Source: Rhodopseudomonas sp. BR0M22 (lineage in GTDB: Bacteria; Pseudomonadota; Alphaproteobacteria; Rhizobiales; Xanthobacteraceae). Taken from it: DNA of 64,000 nucleotides. The translations under genes and the position numbers were made by a program. The stretch lies in assembly GCF_010907035.1 (NCBI RefSeq), contig NZ_QUMK01000011.1, forward strand, positions 20,406 through 84,405, written 5' to 3'. The notes beneath the pieces are model-generated. The model was not told the DNA's origin, made no database searches, and saw only the letters and a list, made by a program, of their open reading frames with translations. Positions 25,913 through 34,357 of the stretch are shown here, piece after piece (the stretch's first letter is position 1; every line of letters starts with the position of its first letter).

Positions 25913-26476
25913 TCAGAACCTCGTCACCACCTCCGACAGCGTCGGGCGCGGCCGATCCTCGATGTCTTTCGGACGGGTGCCGATGTGGATGAAGCCGGCG
26001 AGCTTTTCGTCGCCGCGCAGGCCGAGGCCGCTCAGCACTTCGGGATCGAACGCGATCCAGCCGGTCAGCCAGTTGGCGCCGTAGCCGAGCGCGGTGGCGG
26101 CCGAGACGATGTTCATGCAGCTCGCGCCGGCGGACAGTTCCTGCTCCCAGACCGGCACCTTGGGGTGCGGCTTCGGCGACGACACCACCGCGATCACCAG
26201 CGGAGCTTCCAACAGTCGCGCCTTCTCGGCGGCGATCTCGGCCGCGGTTGCGCCAGGGTTCTTGCGAGCGAACACGTCGGCGATCACCTCGCCGGCGCGG
26301 GCGCGGGCATCGCCTTCGAACACGATGAACCGCCACGGCGCGATCTTGCCGTGGTCCGGCACCCGTGCGCCGATCGTCAGGATCGTTTCGAGCTGGTCGG
26401 GCGAGGGACCGGGGCCAGTCATCTCGCGCGGTTTCACCGAGCGGCGGGTTTCGAGGAAGGAAATGACGTCCGACAT
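25913..26476 (-). CDS. nitroreductase-family FMN protein (YdjA-like)
   Basis: A 187-aa protein from ATG 26476 (GGAGCCACGCC upstream). The YdjA-type small nitroreductase pattern is clear: FLETRRSVKPREM, ARVPDHGKIAPWRFIVFEG and GYGANWLTGWIAFD. The family binds FMN as a dimer and reduces nitro groups or other substrates with NAD(P)H; physiological substrates are mostly unknown. It is full length and convergent with the GGDEF-EAL gene. Confidence 0.9.
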   Translation of the reverse strand: MSDVISFLETRRSVKPREMTGPGPSPDQLETILTIGARVPDHGKIAPWRFIVFEGDARARAGEVIADVFARKNPGATAAEIAAEKARLLEAPLVIAVVSSPKPHPKVPVWEQELSAGASCMNIVSAATALGYGANWLTGWIAFDPEVLSGLGLRGDEKLAGFIHIGTRPKDIEDRPRPTLSEVVTRF

Positions 26477-26767
26477 GGCGTGGCTCCGGCGATCGGGTCG
26501 CATGATGATCGGTGGACCTTCTAGCAGAGAACACGCGTCCGATCGACTGCCGGAGCGCGTTTCAGAGAGCTTCCAACAAGTCGCGATGCCGTTTCACGGA
26601 TCGCGCGCGGTGGTTGGCAGTGCCTGCGGCACAAGGATTTCAGAAGTTTAATGAAACGCGGCCGGTAGTCCGGCCGTTGTCCGGGCGAACTCGACATCGT
26701 GGGTTCTGCCGACCGATCACCGGAAGTCGATGACCGCGTTCGACAGCTAATTTGAGGAGAAACGATC

Positions 26768-27577
26768 ATGCTTCGTGTCAGAACAACGCTCATCGCCACC
26801 GCTCTCGCAACCACCGCCCTCTGCGGCGCCGTCTATGCGGCGGATCACCAGCCTGCTCCGGATCACGTCGCCGCGCAGGACTTCTCCAAGCTGTCGAAGG
26901 ACGGCTTCAACGCATTCCAGGACATCCGCGAGGCGCGGCTGGCGCTGTTCAACGGCAAGCCCGAGGCGGCGCGCAAGGACGTCAACAAGGCGATGGAGTC
27001 GCTCGAGAAGAGCAAGACCGACGACTCGGTGTTTCTGAAGGCCGAGGCCGACATGAAGCTGATCCCGCCGACCGCCGACAAGTCGCAGCAATCCGATCAT
27101 CAGAGCACGGCCTCGACCACGCCGGTGAAGTGGCTGCCGATCAACGGCACGATCACGGTGCAGGAAGACTACTCGGCCGTGCCTGCCAAGGTGGCCGCGA
27201 TGAAGACCGCGAATTCGCAGCTCAAGGCCGGTAAGCAGAAGGAGGCGCTCGAGACGTTGAAGATGAACGACGTCAACGTCGCGGTCTCGCTCGAAGTTGC
27301 TCCGGTCGACGCCACCCTGAAGGGGGTTGATCAGGCGTCCAAGCTGCTCGATGCCGGCAAGTACTACGAGGCTAACGGCGCGCTGATGCAGGTCGAGAAC
27401 GGCGTCCGCTACTCGGTGGTCGATATCCAGGACAAGGCGCAGCCGCACACGGCGGCCAACACCGCGGCTCCGGCCGCGAAGGCCGCGCCGACCACCAGCG
27501 GCCAGGCGAGCGCCAAGCCCGCGGCGGCTAGCCCGTCCGCGACCACGCCGTCGCCGGCAAGCTCGCCGACCCATTGA
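26768..27577 (+). CDS. YfdX-family periplasmic protein
   Basis: A 269-aa exported protein. The signal peptide is about residues 1-24 (LIATALATTALCGAVYA). The YfdX core (about 35-215) contains GFNAFQDIREARLALFNG, ARKDVNKAMESLEKSK, a central PVKWLPINGTITVQED and KYYEANGALMQVENGVRY. The C-terminal 55 residues are a low-complexity Ala/Pro/Thr tail. In E. coli, yfdX belongs to an acid-resistance regulon; a similar stress role here is inferred only. GAGGAGAAACGATC precedes the ATG. Confidence 0.87.
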   Translation: MLRVRTTLIATALATTALCGAVYAADHQPAPDHVAAQDFSKLSKDGFNAFQDIREARLALFNGKPEAARKDVNKAMESLEKSKTDDSVFLKAEADMKLIPPTADKSQQSDHQSTASTTPVKWLPINGTITVQEDYSAVPAKVAAMKTANSQLKAGKQKEALETLKMNDVNVAVSLEVAPVDATLKGVDQASKLLDAGKYYEANGALMQVENGVRYSVVDIQDKAQPHTAANTAAPAAKAAPTTSGQASAKPAAASPSATTPSPASSPTH

Positions 27578-27587
27578 TGATCGTTAC

Positions 27588-27626
27588 GGTCGAAGCGACG
27601 GATGATCTCCGGCCGTCGCTTCGACC
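27588..27626 (+). terminator. Hairpin after the YfdX gene
   Basis: GGTCGAAGCGACGG pairs perfectly with CCGTCGCTTCGACC over 14 bp around an 11-base loop, 10 bp after the stop codon. There is no T run, so it may be a Rho-assisted terminator or an mRNA-stabilising stem. A second, imperfect GC-rich hairpin follows at about 27640-27705. Confidence 0.6.
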
Positions 27627-27732
27627 CGCTCCGGCAGGCGGCGGCATTTGCAGGGACGCGGGTTGCTTCTGCAATGCCGCTGCCGCCGGTCGGGTGAGCG
27701 AGGGCAGGTCGCCCCCGCTCGAGGCTGTCGGC

Positions 27733-29811
27733 TTACTCGGCCGCGACGGCAGGCGAGGCGTGCATCCGCTTCACATCGGGCGGGGTCGCCTCGTCGACCA
27801 GTGCGGCGATGGCTTCGTCGGTGGGCATCACCTTCTGGCCCTCGCTGCCGAGGCGGCGGACGGAGACCGAGTGGCTCTCGGCTTCCTTCTTGCCGACCAC
27901 CAACAGGGCGGGGACCTTGGCGAGCGAATGCTCGCGCACCTTGAAGTTGATCTTCTCGTTGCGCAGATCGATGTCGGCACGCAGGCCTGCCTTACGCAGC
28001 GCCGCCAGCACCTTCTTGGCGTAGTCGTCGCCTTCCGACGTGATCGTGGTGACGACGACCTGCACCGGCGCCAGCCACAGCGGGAAGTTGCCGGCGTAGT
28101 GCTCGATCAGGATGCCGGTGAAGCGCTCCATCGAGCCGCAGATCGCCCGATGCACCATCACCGGCGCCTTCTTGGCGCCGTCGGCGTCGATGTAGAATGC
28201 GCCGAACCGCTCCGGCAGGTTGAAGTCGACCTGCGTGGTGCCGCACTGCCAGTCGCGGCCGATCGCGTCGCGCAGCACGTATTCGAACTTCGGCCCGTAG
28301 AAGGCGCCTTCGCCCGGGTTGATCTCGGTCTTGATGCGGTTGCCGCCCTTGGCCTTGATTTCGGACAGCACCGTAGCCATCACGCGCTCGGCGTGGTCCC
28401 ACATCTCGTCGGTGCCGACGCGCTTTTCGGGGCGGGTCGACAGCTTTACCGTCAACTCGCCTTCGAAGCCGAAGTCGGAATAGGTCGACAGGATCAGATC
28501 GTTGATCTTGATGCACTCGTCGGCGAGCTGCGCCTCGGTGCAGAACACGTGCGCGTCGTCCTGGGTGAAGCCGCGCACCCGCATCAGGCCGTGCATCGCG
28601 CCCGACGGCTCGTAGCGATGCACCACGCCGAACTCGGCCATCCGCAGCGGCAGGTCGCGGTAGCTCTTCAGGCCGTGCTTGAAGATCTGAACATGGCCCG
28701 GGCAGTTCATCGGCTTCAACGCGAACCAGCGCTTGTCCTCGGCGTCCTCGCCGGCGGACTGCGCCGCGAACATGTTCTCGCGGTACCACTCCCAATGGCC
28801 CGAGGTCTCCCACAGTACCTTGTCGAGGATCTGCGGCGCGTTGACCTCGTCGTAGTCGCCGGCCAGGCGCCGGCGCATGTAGCCGACCAGTGACTGGAAC
28901 AGGCTCCAGCCCTTGGCGTGCCAGAACACGACGCCCGGACCTTCCTCCTGGAAGTGGAACAGGTCGAGTTCACGGCCGAGCTTGCGGTGGTCGCGCTTCT
29001 CGGCTTCCTCGATCTGATGCAGGTAGGTGTCGAGGTCTTCCTGCTTGGCCCAGGCGGTACCATAGATGCGGGTCAGCATCGGGTTGTTGGAATCGCCGCG
29101 CCAATAGGCGCCGGCCACCTTCATCAGCTTGAAGGCGGTGCCGATCTTGCCGGTCGAGGTCATGTGCGGGCCGCGGCACAGATCGAACCACTCGCCCTGC
29201 TTGTAGATCTTGATGGTCTGGTCTTCCGGAATGGCGTCGACCAGCTCGACCTTGAACGCTTCGCCGTTGTCGGCGAACACCTTCTTGGCTTCGTCGCGGG
29301 TCCAGACTTCCTTGGTGAACGGTTTGTCGCGCGCGATGATCTCGCGCATCTTCTTCTCGATCGCGGCGAAGTCTTCCGGGGTGAACGGCTCGTTGCGGAA
29401 GAAGTCGTAGTAGAAGCCGTTCTCGATGGTCGGGCCGATGGTCACCTGGGTGCCCGGCCACAGGCTCTGCACCGCTTCGGCGAGCACGTGGGCGCAATCG
29501 TGCCGGATCAATTCCAGCGCGCGCGCATCGTCACGGGCCACGAAATCGATCGCGGCGTTGTCGTCGATCGGATCGGCGAGATCGGTCAGCGTGCCGTTCA
29601 GCGCCATCACGACGGTGCGCTTGGCGAGCGAGGGCGAAATGCCCTTGGCGATATCGAGCCCGGTAGTGCCGCGCGGATATTCGCGGGTCTTGCCGTCGGG
29701 GAAGGTGATGGTGATCTGGTCCATGGGGGCCACCGGCTTGAGGTTGGAGAGGGTGTACTGGAAGCCGGAGGTGGACGCGGAAGGCTTGTCGCCCGAAGTC
29801 TTGTCGGTCAT
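27733..29811 (-). CDS. thrS: threonyl-tRNA synthetase
   Basis: A 692-aa class II synthetase. ATG 29811 is preceded by AGAGGAGCCTTCCG; an internal ATG at 29724 (giving [11 protein letters not shown]) matches the shorter form in many species but has no ribosome-binding site. Domain order: TGS (about 30-90), the editing domain with [12 protein letters not shown], then the catalytic core with the zinc Cys in MNCPGH, motif 2 ([19 protein letters not shown]) and motif 3 ([11 protein letters not shown]), and the C-terminal anticodon-binding domain (about 590-690). A longer open frame to 30468 is an artefact of high GC. Confidence 0.97.
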   Translation of the reverse strand: MTDKTSGDKPSASTSGFQYTLSNLKPVAPMDQITITFPDGKTREYPRGTTGLDIAKGISPSLAKRTVVMALNGTLTDLADPIDDNAAIDFVARDDARALELIRHDCAHVLAEAVQSLWPGTQVTIGPTIENGFYYDFFRNEPFTPEDFAAIEKKMREIIARDKPFTKEVWTRDEAKKVFADNGEAFKVELVDAIPEDQTIKIYKQGEWFDLCRGPHMTSTGKIGTAFKLMKVAGAYWRGDSNNPMLTRIYGTAWAKQEDLDTYLHQIEEAEKRDHRKLGRELDLFHFQEEGPGVVFWHAKGWSLFQSLVGYMRRRLAGDYDEVNAPQILDKVLWETSGHWEWYRENMFAAQSAGEDAEDKRWFALKPMNCPGHVQIFKHGLKSYRDLPLRMAEFGVVHRYEPSGAMHGLMRVRGFTQDDAHVFCTEAQLADECIKINDLILSTYSDFGFEGELTVKLSTRPEKRVGTDEMWDHAERVMATVLSEIKAKGGNRIKTEINPGEGAFYGPKFEYVLRDAIGRDWQCGTTQVDFNLPERFGAFYIDADGAKKAPVMVHRAICGSMERFTGILIEHYAGNFPLWLAPVQVVVTTITSEGDDYAKKVLAALRKAGLRADIDLRNEKINFKVREHSLAKVPALLVVGKKEAESHSVSVRRLGSEGQKVMPTDEAIAALVDEATPPDVKRMHASPAVAAE

Positions 29812-29967
29812 CGGAAGGCTCCTCTGGCTCACTCCTGCGTACGAGCGCAGGTAAGCGGAAAGGGGCTGTATAGCAGGGGAATCGGACGATTCAAGGAACC
29901 CGGACCCCGCGGCGGCGCGCATTTCGCCCGCTGGTGTCGCGGAGGATGCGCGGTCGCTCAGAATTTT

Positions 29968-29981
29968 AATGCACTTGCATT
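29968..29981. promoter_or_regulatory. Candidate operator upstream of the MFS gene
   Basis: AATGCA-CT-TGCATT is a perfect 6-bp inverted repeat within the AT-rich stretch TTTAATGCACTTGCATTTAA, 20 bp before the transporter start. It is a likely repressor site, but no regulator gene lies adjacent. Confidence 0.45.
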
Positions 29982-30000
29982 TAAAGCCTGCTAGCCTCTG

Positions 30001-31152
30001 GTGGTGTCCCGCTCGTTTGCCCCCACCGCCCTGATGCTCGGCAATTTCGTCACCGGAACCTCGGTTCTGGCGCCGGCCGGCATGTTGCCGGATCTGGCGG
30101 CTGGGCTCGAGGTGACGATCCGCGATGCCGGGCTGCTGATCACCTTCGGGGCGATCGTGCTGTGCATCGGCTCGCCGCTCACCGCCTGGCTGACCAGCCG
30201 GATCGACCGCCGGCTGCTGCTGACGACGACGCTGGCGGTGCTGGCGCTCGGCAATCTCGCCTCCGCCTTTGCGCCGAACTATACCGTGCTGCTGGTGCTG
30301 CGGCTGGCGATGCTGTCGGTCGGCGCGCTGTACACGCCGCAGGCCGCCGGCGCGGTGGCGCTGATCGTGCCGCCGGAGAACCGCGGCGGCACCATGGCCT
30401 ATGTGTTTCTCGGCTGGTCGCTGGCGGTGGCACTCGGCGTACCGCTGGTCACCTTCGCGGCCGATCATGCCGGTTGGCGCGGCGCCTATCTCACCGTCGG
30501 CGGCATCGGGCTGATCAGCTTCATCCTGTTATGGCTGCGACTGCCGGGCGGTCTGACGGCGGCGCCGGTGAGCCTGCGCACCTGGGCCGCCGTGGGGCGC
30601 AACCGCCGCATCCTGACGCTGCTCGGGGTGTCGTCGCTGCAGACCTCCGGGCAGTTCGTGGTGTTCACTTTCTTCGGGCCGCTGCTCACCGGCCTGACCG
30701 GCGCCGGACCGCGAGAGATCGCGCTGGTGTTCGCGATCTACGGCGTCTGCGGCTTCGTCGGCAACATCGTCGCGAGTCGAATTGTCGACGGCTGGGGCGC
30801 GTATCGCACCTCGGCGCTGTTCACCTCGCTGATGCTCGCCGGCGTCGCCGGCTGGACGTTCGCGGCCGGTCATTTCGCCGTGATGGCCGCTGCTGTGGCG
30901 GTGTGGGGGCTGGGCTTTGCGGCCTCGAACTCGATGCAGCAGGTGCGCTTGGTCACGGCCGATCCGATGCTCGCCGGCGCGACGGTGTCGTTGAATACGT
31001 CGGTCCTGTATGTCGGCCAGGCGGTCGGCTCTGCGATCGGCGGCACACTGTTCGCCGCCGGGCTGCTGCACGTCAACGGCTACGTCTCCACCGCGGTACT
31101 GGCTCTGGCGCTGTGCATGGTGGTGCTTGCGACCCGCGACCGCAACGCTTGA
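30001..31152 (+). CDS. MFS transporter (DHA1 drug-efflux type)
   Basis: A 383-aa protein with about 12 TM segments. It starts with one of two consecutive GTG codons (30001 or 30004). The signature between helices 2 and 3 is present as [10 protein letters not shown], and motif C-like text [18 protein letters not shown] lies in helix 5. It has the size of the arabinose-efflux-like (AraJ/YdhP) group. The substrate is unknown. The inverted repeat just upstream suggests inducible control. Confidence 0.87.
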   Translation: MVSRSFAPTALMLGNFVTGTSVLAPAGMLPDLAAGLEVTIRDAGLLITFGAIVLCIGSPLTAWLTSRIDRRLLLTTTLAVLALGNLASAFAPNYTVLLVLRLAMLSVGALYTPQAAGAVALIVPPENRGGTMAYVFLGWSLAVALGVPLVTFAADHAGWRGAYLTVGGIGLISFILLWLRLPGGLTAAPVSLRTWAAVGRNRRILTLLGVSSLQTSGQFVVFTFFGPLLTGLTGAGPREIALVFAIYGVCGFVGNIVASRIVDGWGAYRTSALFTSLMLAGVAGWTFAAGHFAVMAAAVAVWGLGFAASNSMQQVRLVTADPMLAGATVSLNTSVLYVGQAVGSAIGGTLFAAGLLHVNGYVSTAVLALALCMVVLATRDRNA

Positions 31153-31369
31153 GCGCGCCGCAGCCGCATCGCGCCGCGCTCCGACGTCTCACATAGTTGA
31201 TCACGCCGAGCAGCAGGCGCGTGCCGATCAGCACTGGCGCGTGGGTCGGTGAGGCGTGCGGCGGGATCAGCACCGCGATCGCGGTGAAGGCGATGCAGAT
31301 GTGCAGCGCCAGCCGGCGGCGCAGCGACAGGGCGGGGGCAGGCGAGGCATCGATCGAACGGACGGCCAT
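31073..31369 (-). CDS. possible small membrane protein in the 31153-31513 gap
   Basis: A 98-aa ORF whose ATG at 31369 is preceded by GGAGACTCCC. It has one hydrophobic segment (LALHICIAFTAIAVLIPPHA) followed by a basic region. Its last 80 bases run under the 3' end of the MFS gene on the opposite strand and look like shadow sequence. It may be a real small protein, a remnant, or chance. The rest of the 360-bp gap between the MFS and methyltransferase genes holds nothing I can identify. Confidence 0.25.
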   Translation of the reverse strand: MAVRSIDASPAPALSLRRRLALHICIAFTAIAVLIPPHASPTHAPVLIGTRLLLGVINYVRRRSAARCGCGALKRCGRGSQAPPCTAPEPVPRWRRSR

Positions 31370-31513
31370 GGGAGTCTCCAGGCTGATCCGCGATCGGCGG
31401 CGTCATCAGCGCACGCCGACCGCGATGGATCGGGACGTGCGTTGATTGACGTTGAACGCTTACGGCCGGCGTTGCCGGCGGCAGACCGCGGGGCGCGCGC
31501 CCCGTCGGAAGTA

Positions 31514-32164
31514 TCAGCCGAGCCGCATCGACAGCTCGACATCGCCGGCGAACGGCACCGACAGATAGCCGTTCGCCGGATCGCGCACCCTGGCGAGATA
31601 GTCCGGGCAGTGATCGGCGTTGTCGGCGACGATCAGCGCGCCGGGGGACAGACGGCTTTCGAGCCGGTCGAGAATGTCGGCGTACAGCGCCTTGGCGCCG
31701 TCGAGCAGCACCAGATCGATGCGGTCGGGCAGATCCTTGCTGAGCGTCTGCAGCGCATCGCCTTCGCGGAATTCGACCAGATCGGCGAGATCGCCGGCTT
31801 CGAGATTGGCTTCGGCGCGGACCAGCTTGGCGTGCTCGAACTCGGTGGTGATCAGCCGGCCGCCGCCATTGTCGCGCAGCGCGGCGGCAAGGTGCAGCGT
31901 CGAAATCCCGAATGAGGTGCCGAACTCGACGATGGTCCGGGCGCGGCAGCTTCGTGCCAGCATGTAGAGCAGTACGCCGGTCTCGGGCGACACGGCGAGG
32001 GCGTAGTCTTTCAGCCGCCCGTACAGCGTCGCGTAGTCGGTCTTGCTCCGCATCATCGGCAGTGTGCCCGGCGGGAGCTGATCGAGCTGCGGCTGTGCGG
32101 CCTGGGCTTCGTCGAACAGCCGCGCCAGCAGCGGGGCCAGCGGTGAGGTGGTGAGGGTGGTCAT
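31514..32164 (-). CDS. class I SAM-dependent O-methyltransferase
   Basis: A 216-aa protein from ATG 32164 (TTTGGAGTTCGCC upstream). The SAM-binding glycine-rich motif is IVEFGTSFGISTLHLA (about 82-97); the acidic residues of motif II (TTEFEHAKL) and LVLLDGAKALY follow. This is the cation-dependent O-methyltransferase (COMT-like) fold, often acting on catechol-type substrates. It is divergent from a TetR gene 95 bp away with a palindromic operator between them. Confidence 0.85.
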   Translation of the reverse strand: MTTLTTSPLAPLLARLFDEAQAAQPQLDQLPPGTLPMMRSKTDYATLYGRLKDYALAVSPETGVLLYMLARSCRARTIVEFGTSFGISTLHLAAALRDNGGGRLITTEFEHAKLVRAEANLEAGDLADLVEFREGDALQTLSKDLPDRIDLVLLDGAKALYADILDRLESRLSPGALIVADNADHCPDYLARVRDPANGYLSVPFAGDVELSMRLG

Positions 32165-32215
32165 GGCGAACTCCAAAGGGAGTGATCAGCGCGATGTTGC
32201 GCGTCCTCAGAAATA

Positions 32216-32229
32216 CGAATAAATATTCG
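32216..32229. promoter_or_regulatory. Candidate TetR operator
   Basis: CGAATA-AA-TATTCG is a perfect inverted repeat centred in the divergent intergenic region between the O-methyltransferase and TetR starts. The AT-rich setting suits overlapping promoters. Confidence 0.5.
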
Positions 32230-32259
32230 CATTCGCTAATCGCATTCCCCGAGGCGCCG

Positions 32260-32892
32260 ATGGCCGAACGCCGAAGTGGTTCAATTTCCTCGCGGAAACA
32301 GCCGCAGCAGGCGCGTTCGACCGAACTGGTTGCGGCCATTCTGGAGGCGGCTGTTCAGGTTTTGGCGAAGGAGGGCGCGCAGCGCTTCACCACCGCGCGG
32401 GTCGCCGACAAAGCCGGCGTCAGCGTCGGCTCGCTGTATCAGTACTTCCCCAACAAGGCCGCGATCCTGTTCCGGCTGCAGAGCGACGAGTGGCGGCAGA
32501 CGTCGCAGATGCTGTGCGATATTCTGGAGGACCGCAGCGATCCGCCGCCGCAGCGGCTCCGCCGGCTGGTGCACGTCTTCATCCGGTCGGAATGCGACGA
32601 AGCCGAAGTCCGCGGTGCGCTCGATGATGCCGCGCCGCTTTATCGCGATGCGCCGGAAGCTCGCGCCGCGCGGAAGGCGATGGACGGAACGATGGCGGCA
32701 TTCTTGCGCGAGGCTGCGCCGAACAGCTCCGATGCCGCTCGCCTGCGGGCGGCCCAGCTGATCGGCCATACCATCGCCGCGCTCGGCAAAGACTTCTCCA
32801 GCCGCCCGCGCACGGCGACTGAGATCACGGCGTATGCGGACGCGGTTGCCGATATGCTGTGCGCTTACTTGAAAACGCTGCGGCGAGGATGA
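32260..32892 (+). CDS. TetR/AcrR-family regulator
   Basis: A 210-aa regulator starting at ATG 32260. The HTH region is TELVAAILEAAVQVLAKEG, then ARVADKAGVSVGSLYQYFPN, a textbook TetR helix-turn-helix. The C-terminal ligand domain is of the TetR_C type often paired with small oxidoreductases or methyltransferases. It is divergently placed from the O-methyltransferase gene across the palindrome at 32216-32229, so it probably represses that gene and itself. Confidence 0.88.
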   Translation: MAERRSGSISSRKQPQQARSTELVAAILEAAVQVLAKEGAQRFTTARVADKAGVSVGSLYQYFPNKAAILFRLQSDEWRQTSQMLCDILEDRSDPPPQRLRRLVHVFIRSECDEAEVRGALDDAAPLYRDAPEARAARKAMDGTMAAFLREAAPNSSDAARLRAAQLIGHTIAALGKDFSSRPRTATEITAYADAVADMLCAYLKTLRRG

Positions 32893-32909
32893 TCGTGAGG
32901 AAGCGCAAC

Positions 32910-33320
32910 ATGATGCGGCTGCTGATCGCCTGTGTGAGCGCGGCGACGCTCGCCGGCTGCGCCGCGTTGCCGGGGCCGGCGTGTTTGCCGCCGTCGCAGC
33001 CGATGCTGGCTGCCGAGCTGGCATTCGGCCGCAATATCGGCGACCGGCTCGGCGTCAGCGATGCGGAGTTCACGCGCTTCACCGCCGAGGAAATCACCCC
33101 GCGGTTTCCAGAGGGGCTGACGGTGGTCGACGGCGCCGGGCAGTGGCGCGACAGCGAGCGCGGCGCCATCGTTCGGGAAAAGGCGAAGCTGGTGACGCTG
33201 GTGTTCGCCGAGGATCCGGCCAAGCGCGCAGCGCTGAGCGCCATCGCCGAAGCCTATAAGCAACGCTTCAAGCAGCAGGCGGTGATGATCTCGGTGCGGC
33301 CGAGCTGTGTCAGCTTCTGA
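32910..33320 (+). CDS. DUF3574 lipoprotein
   Basis: A 136-aa protein. ATG 32910 is chosen for GAGGAAGCGCAAC just before it; an ATG at 32889 overlapping the TetR stop is the alternative. The signal peptide ends in a lipobox LAGC near residue 16, so it is a likely lipoprotein. The DUF3574 core contains ELAFGRNIGDRLGVSDAEF, ITPRFPEGLTVVDGAGQWRD and LVFAEDPAKRAALSAIAEAY. The function is unknown. It is probably co-transcribed with the TetR gene. Confidence 0.85.
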   Translation: MMRLLIACVSAATLAGCAALPGPACLPPSQPMLAAELAFGRNIGDRLGVSDAEFTRFTAEEITPRFPEGLTVVDGAGQWRDSERGAIVREKAKLVTLVFAEDPAKRAALSAIAEAYKQRFKQQAVMISVRPSCVSF

Positions 33321-33507
33321 GCGCAGCGGCGGTGCCGCGGTCGGTGATCTGATAATGCGTCGCTCGGGAATACACCGAGGATCGCTTCAGCCAGCCGAGT
33401 TCGACGAGAGTCTCGAACGGCTTCTGCTCGCGCGCGCCGAACACTTGGCGGCGACCGCCGGTCGTATGGATGTCGCGGATCAGCTTGAAATCGTCGGCGG
33501 TCGCCAT
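33310..33507 (-). CDS. small conserved hypothetical, winged-helix-like
   Basis: A 65-aa ORF: ATADDFKLIRDIHTTGGRRQ, then KPFETLVELGWLKRSSVYSR and HYQITDRGTAAALRS. The pattern of a helix, a LVELGWL recognition-like helix and a beta wing (HYQITDRG) resembles a minimal winged helix. The 3' end overlaps the DUF3574 gene by 11 bp tail-to-tail. No function is assigned. Confidence 0.55.
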   Translation of the reverse strand: MATADDFKLIRDIHTTGGRRQVFGAREQKPFETLVELGWLKRSSVYSRATHYQITDRGTAAALRS

Positions 33508-33550
33508 CGTCGTCTCCAGCCGGGACCGCGCAGCCAGCGCTCCGCGCGCT

Positions 33551-33796
33551 TCAAGTTGTCGAGGTCTTGCGGGCTCGCTTCTTCGGCGCTGCTGGAGCGG
33601 CGGCCACAGCCGCGGCGGCCTGTTCGGCCTCGTGCGCGAGTCGCAGTTCGCGAAGCCGCGCCATGTTCTTTCGCGCAGCGACCGCCTCGCGTTCGATTTC
33701 CGCCATCCGCTGCGCGCCTTCCTGCTGTTCGAGCGCCTTGCGGCGAGCCCGTTCGATGCTGGTCGGGGAGGGGGTGGTCGTCTTGGTATCGCTCAT
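33551..33796 (-). CDS. small basic coiled-coil protein (DUF6481-like)
   Basis: An 81-aa protein from ATG 33796 with AAAGGAAGCGGAT upstream. It is rich in Arg, Glu, Ala and Lys: SIERARRKALEQQEGAQRMA, EIEREAVAARKNMARLRELR, then a low-complexity Ala run and the tail KKRARKTSTT. It is predicted to be almost entirely helical. It lies 100 bp downstream of the cold-shock gene on the same strand, as in related genomes, so an RNA-related role is possible but inferred. Confidence 0.7.
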   Translation of the reverse strand: MSDTKTTTPSPTSIERARRKALEQQEGAQRMAEIEREAVAARKNMARLRELRLAHEAEQAAAAVAAAPAAPKKRARKTSTT

Positions 33797-33826
33797 ATCC
33801 GCTTCCTTTCGGCACGCGCGGCAAAA

Positions 33827-33886
33827 CCCGCTCGATCCCGAGGATCGAACGGGCCCATCTGCCGTTTCAGTACATCCGTGAAACGG
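33827..33886 (-). promoter_or_regulatory. Two hairpins between the cold-shock gene and the downstream gene
   Basis: The first (33827-33853) is a 12-bp stem with one mismatch, CCCGCTCGATCC / GGATCGAACGGG. The second (33862-33886) is a perfect 8-bp stem CCGTTTCA / TGAAACGG. Neither has a T run, so they suggest mRNA processing or partial termination rather than a full stop. Confidence 0.5.
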
Positions 33887-33896
33887 AGACGCTGGA

Positions 33897-34106
33897 TCAA
33901 GCCAGCGCGAGATTTTCCGCGCTGCTCTTGCCGCGCATCTTGTCGACCTTGACTTCGAACGAGACCTTCTGGCCTTCGGCGAGGCCCGACAGTCCGGCGC
34001 GCTCAACTGCGCTGATGTGCACGAACACGTCGTTGCCGCCGTCGTTCGGCGCGATGAAGCCAAAACCCTTTTGGCCGTTGAACCACTTTACGGTACCAGT
34101 CGTCAT
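33897..34106 (-). CDS. cold-shock protein (CspA family)
   Basis: A 69-aa OB-fold RNA chaperone starting at ATG 34106 (TTGGAGAATGGAA upstream); an ATG two codons earlier is less well spaced. The RNP motifs KGFGFI and VFVHI are intact, and [12 protein letters not shown] is the standard start. It melts mRNA structure and binds single-stranded RNA or DNA. About 250 bp upstream is gene-free and AT-richer than average, consistent with the long 5' leader typical of csp genes. Confidence 0.95.
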   Translation of the reverse strand: MTTGTVKWFNGQKGFGFIAPNDGGNDVFVHISAVERAGLSGLAEGQKVSFEVKVDKMRGKSSAENLALA

Positions 34107-34357
34107 TTCCATTCTCCAAAGCACATCGTCCGCGCCAACGTGGCACGTGACGTTTCAACTAATCGATGACTTTGGGAAGGAGCCCGCGGGCGCATTCAGA
34201 AAGGCACAGCGGCTAATCGAATAACCAAACCGTATAGCATCTGCCCCCGTCATACAAGGACTATATTGTCGCGCGCTGCCTGCAGGGACTGCAACCGTAC
34301 CGATAGAGACAATCGCAGCGTCATCGCTTATCGGTTAGTTCCGCTTCCTTCAGCCTG

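Noticed and set aside
27733..30468. Long 911-aa open frame extending thrS upstream
   Set aside because: The extra 219 codons before ATG 29811 have no ribosome-binding site or family likeness and overlap the MFS gene region on the other strand; high GC removes stop codons.
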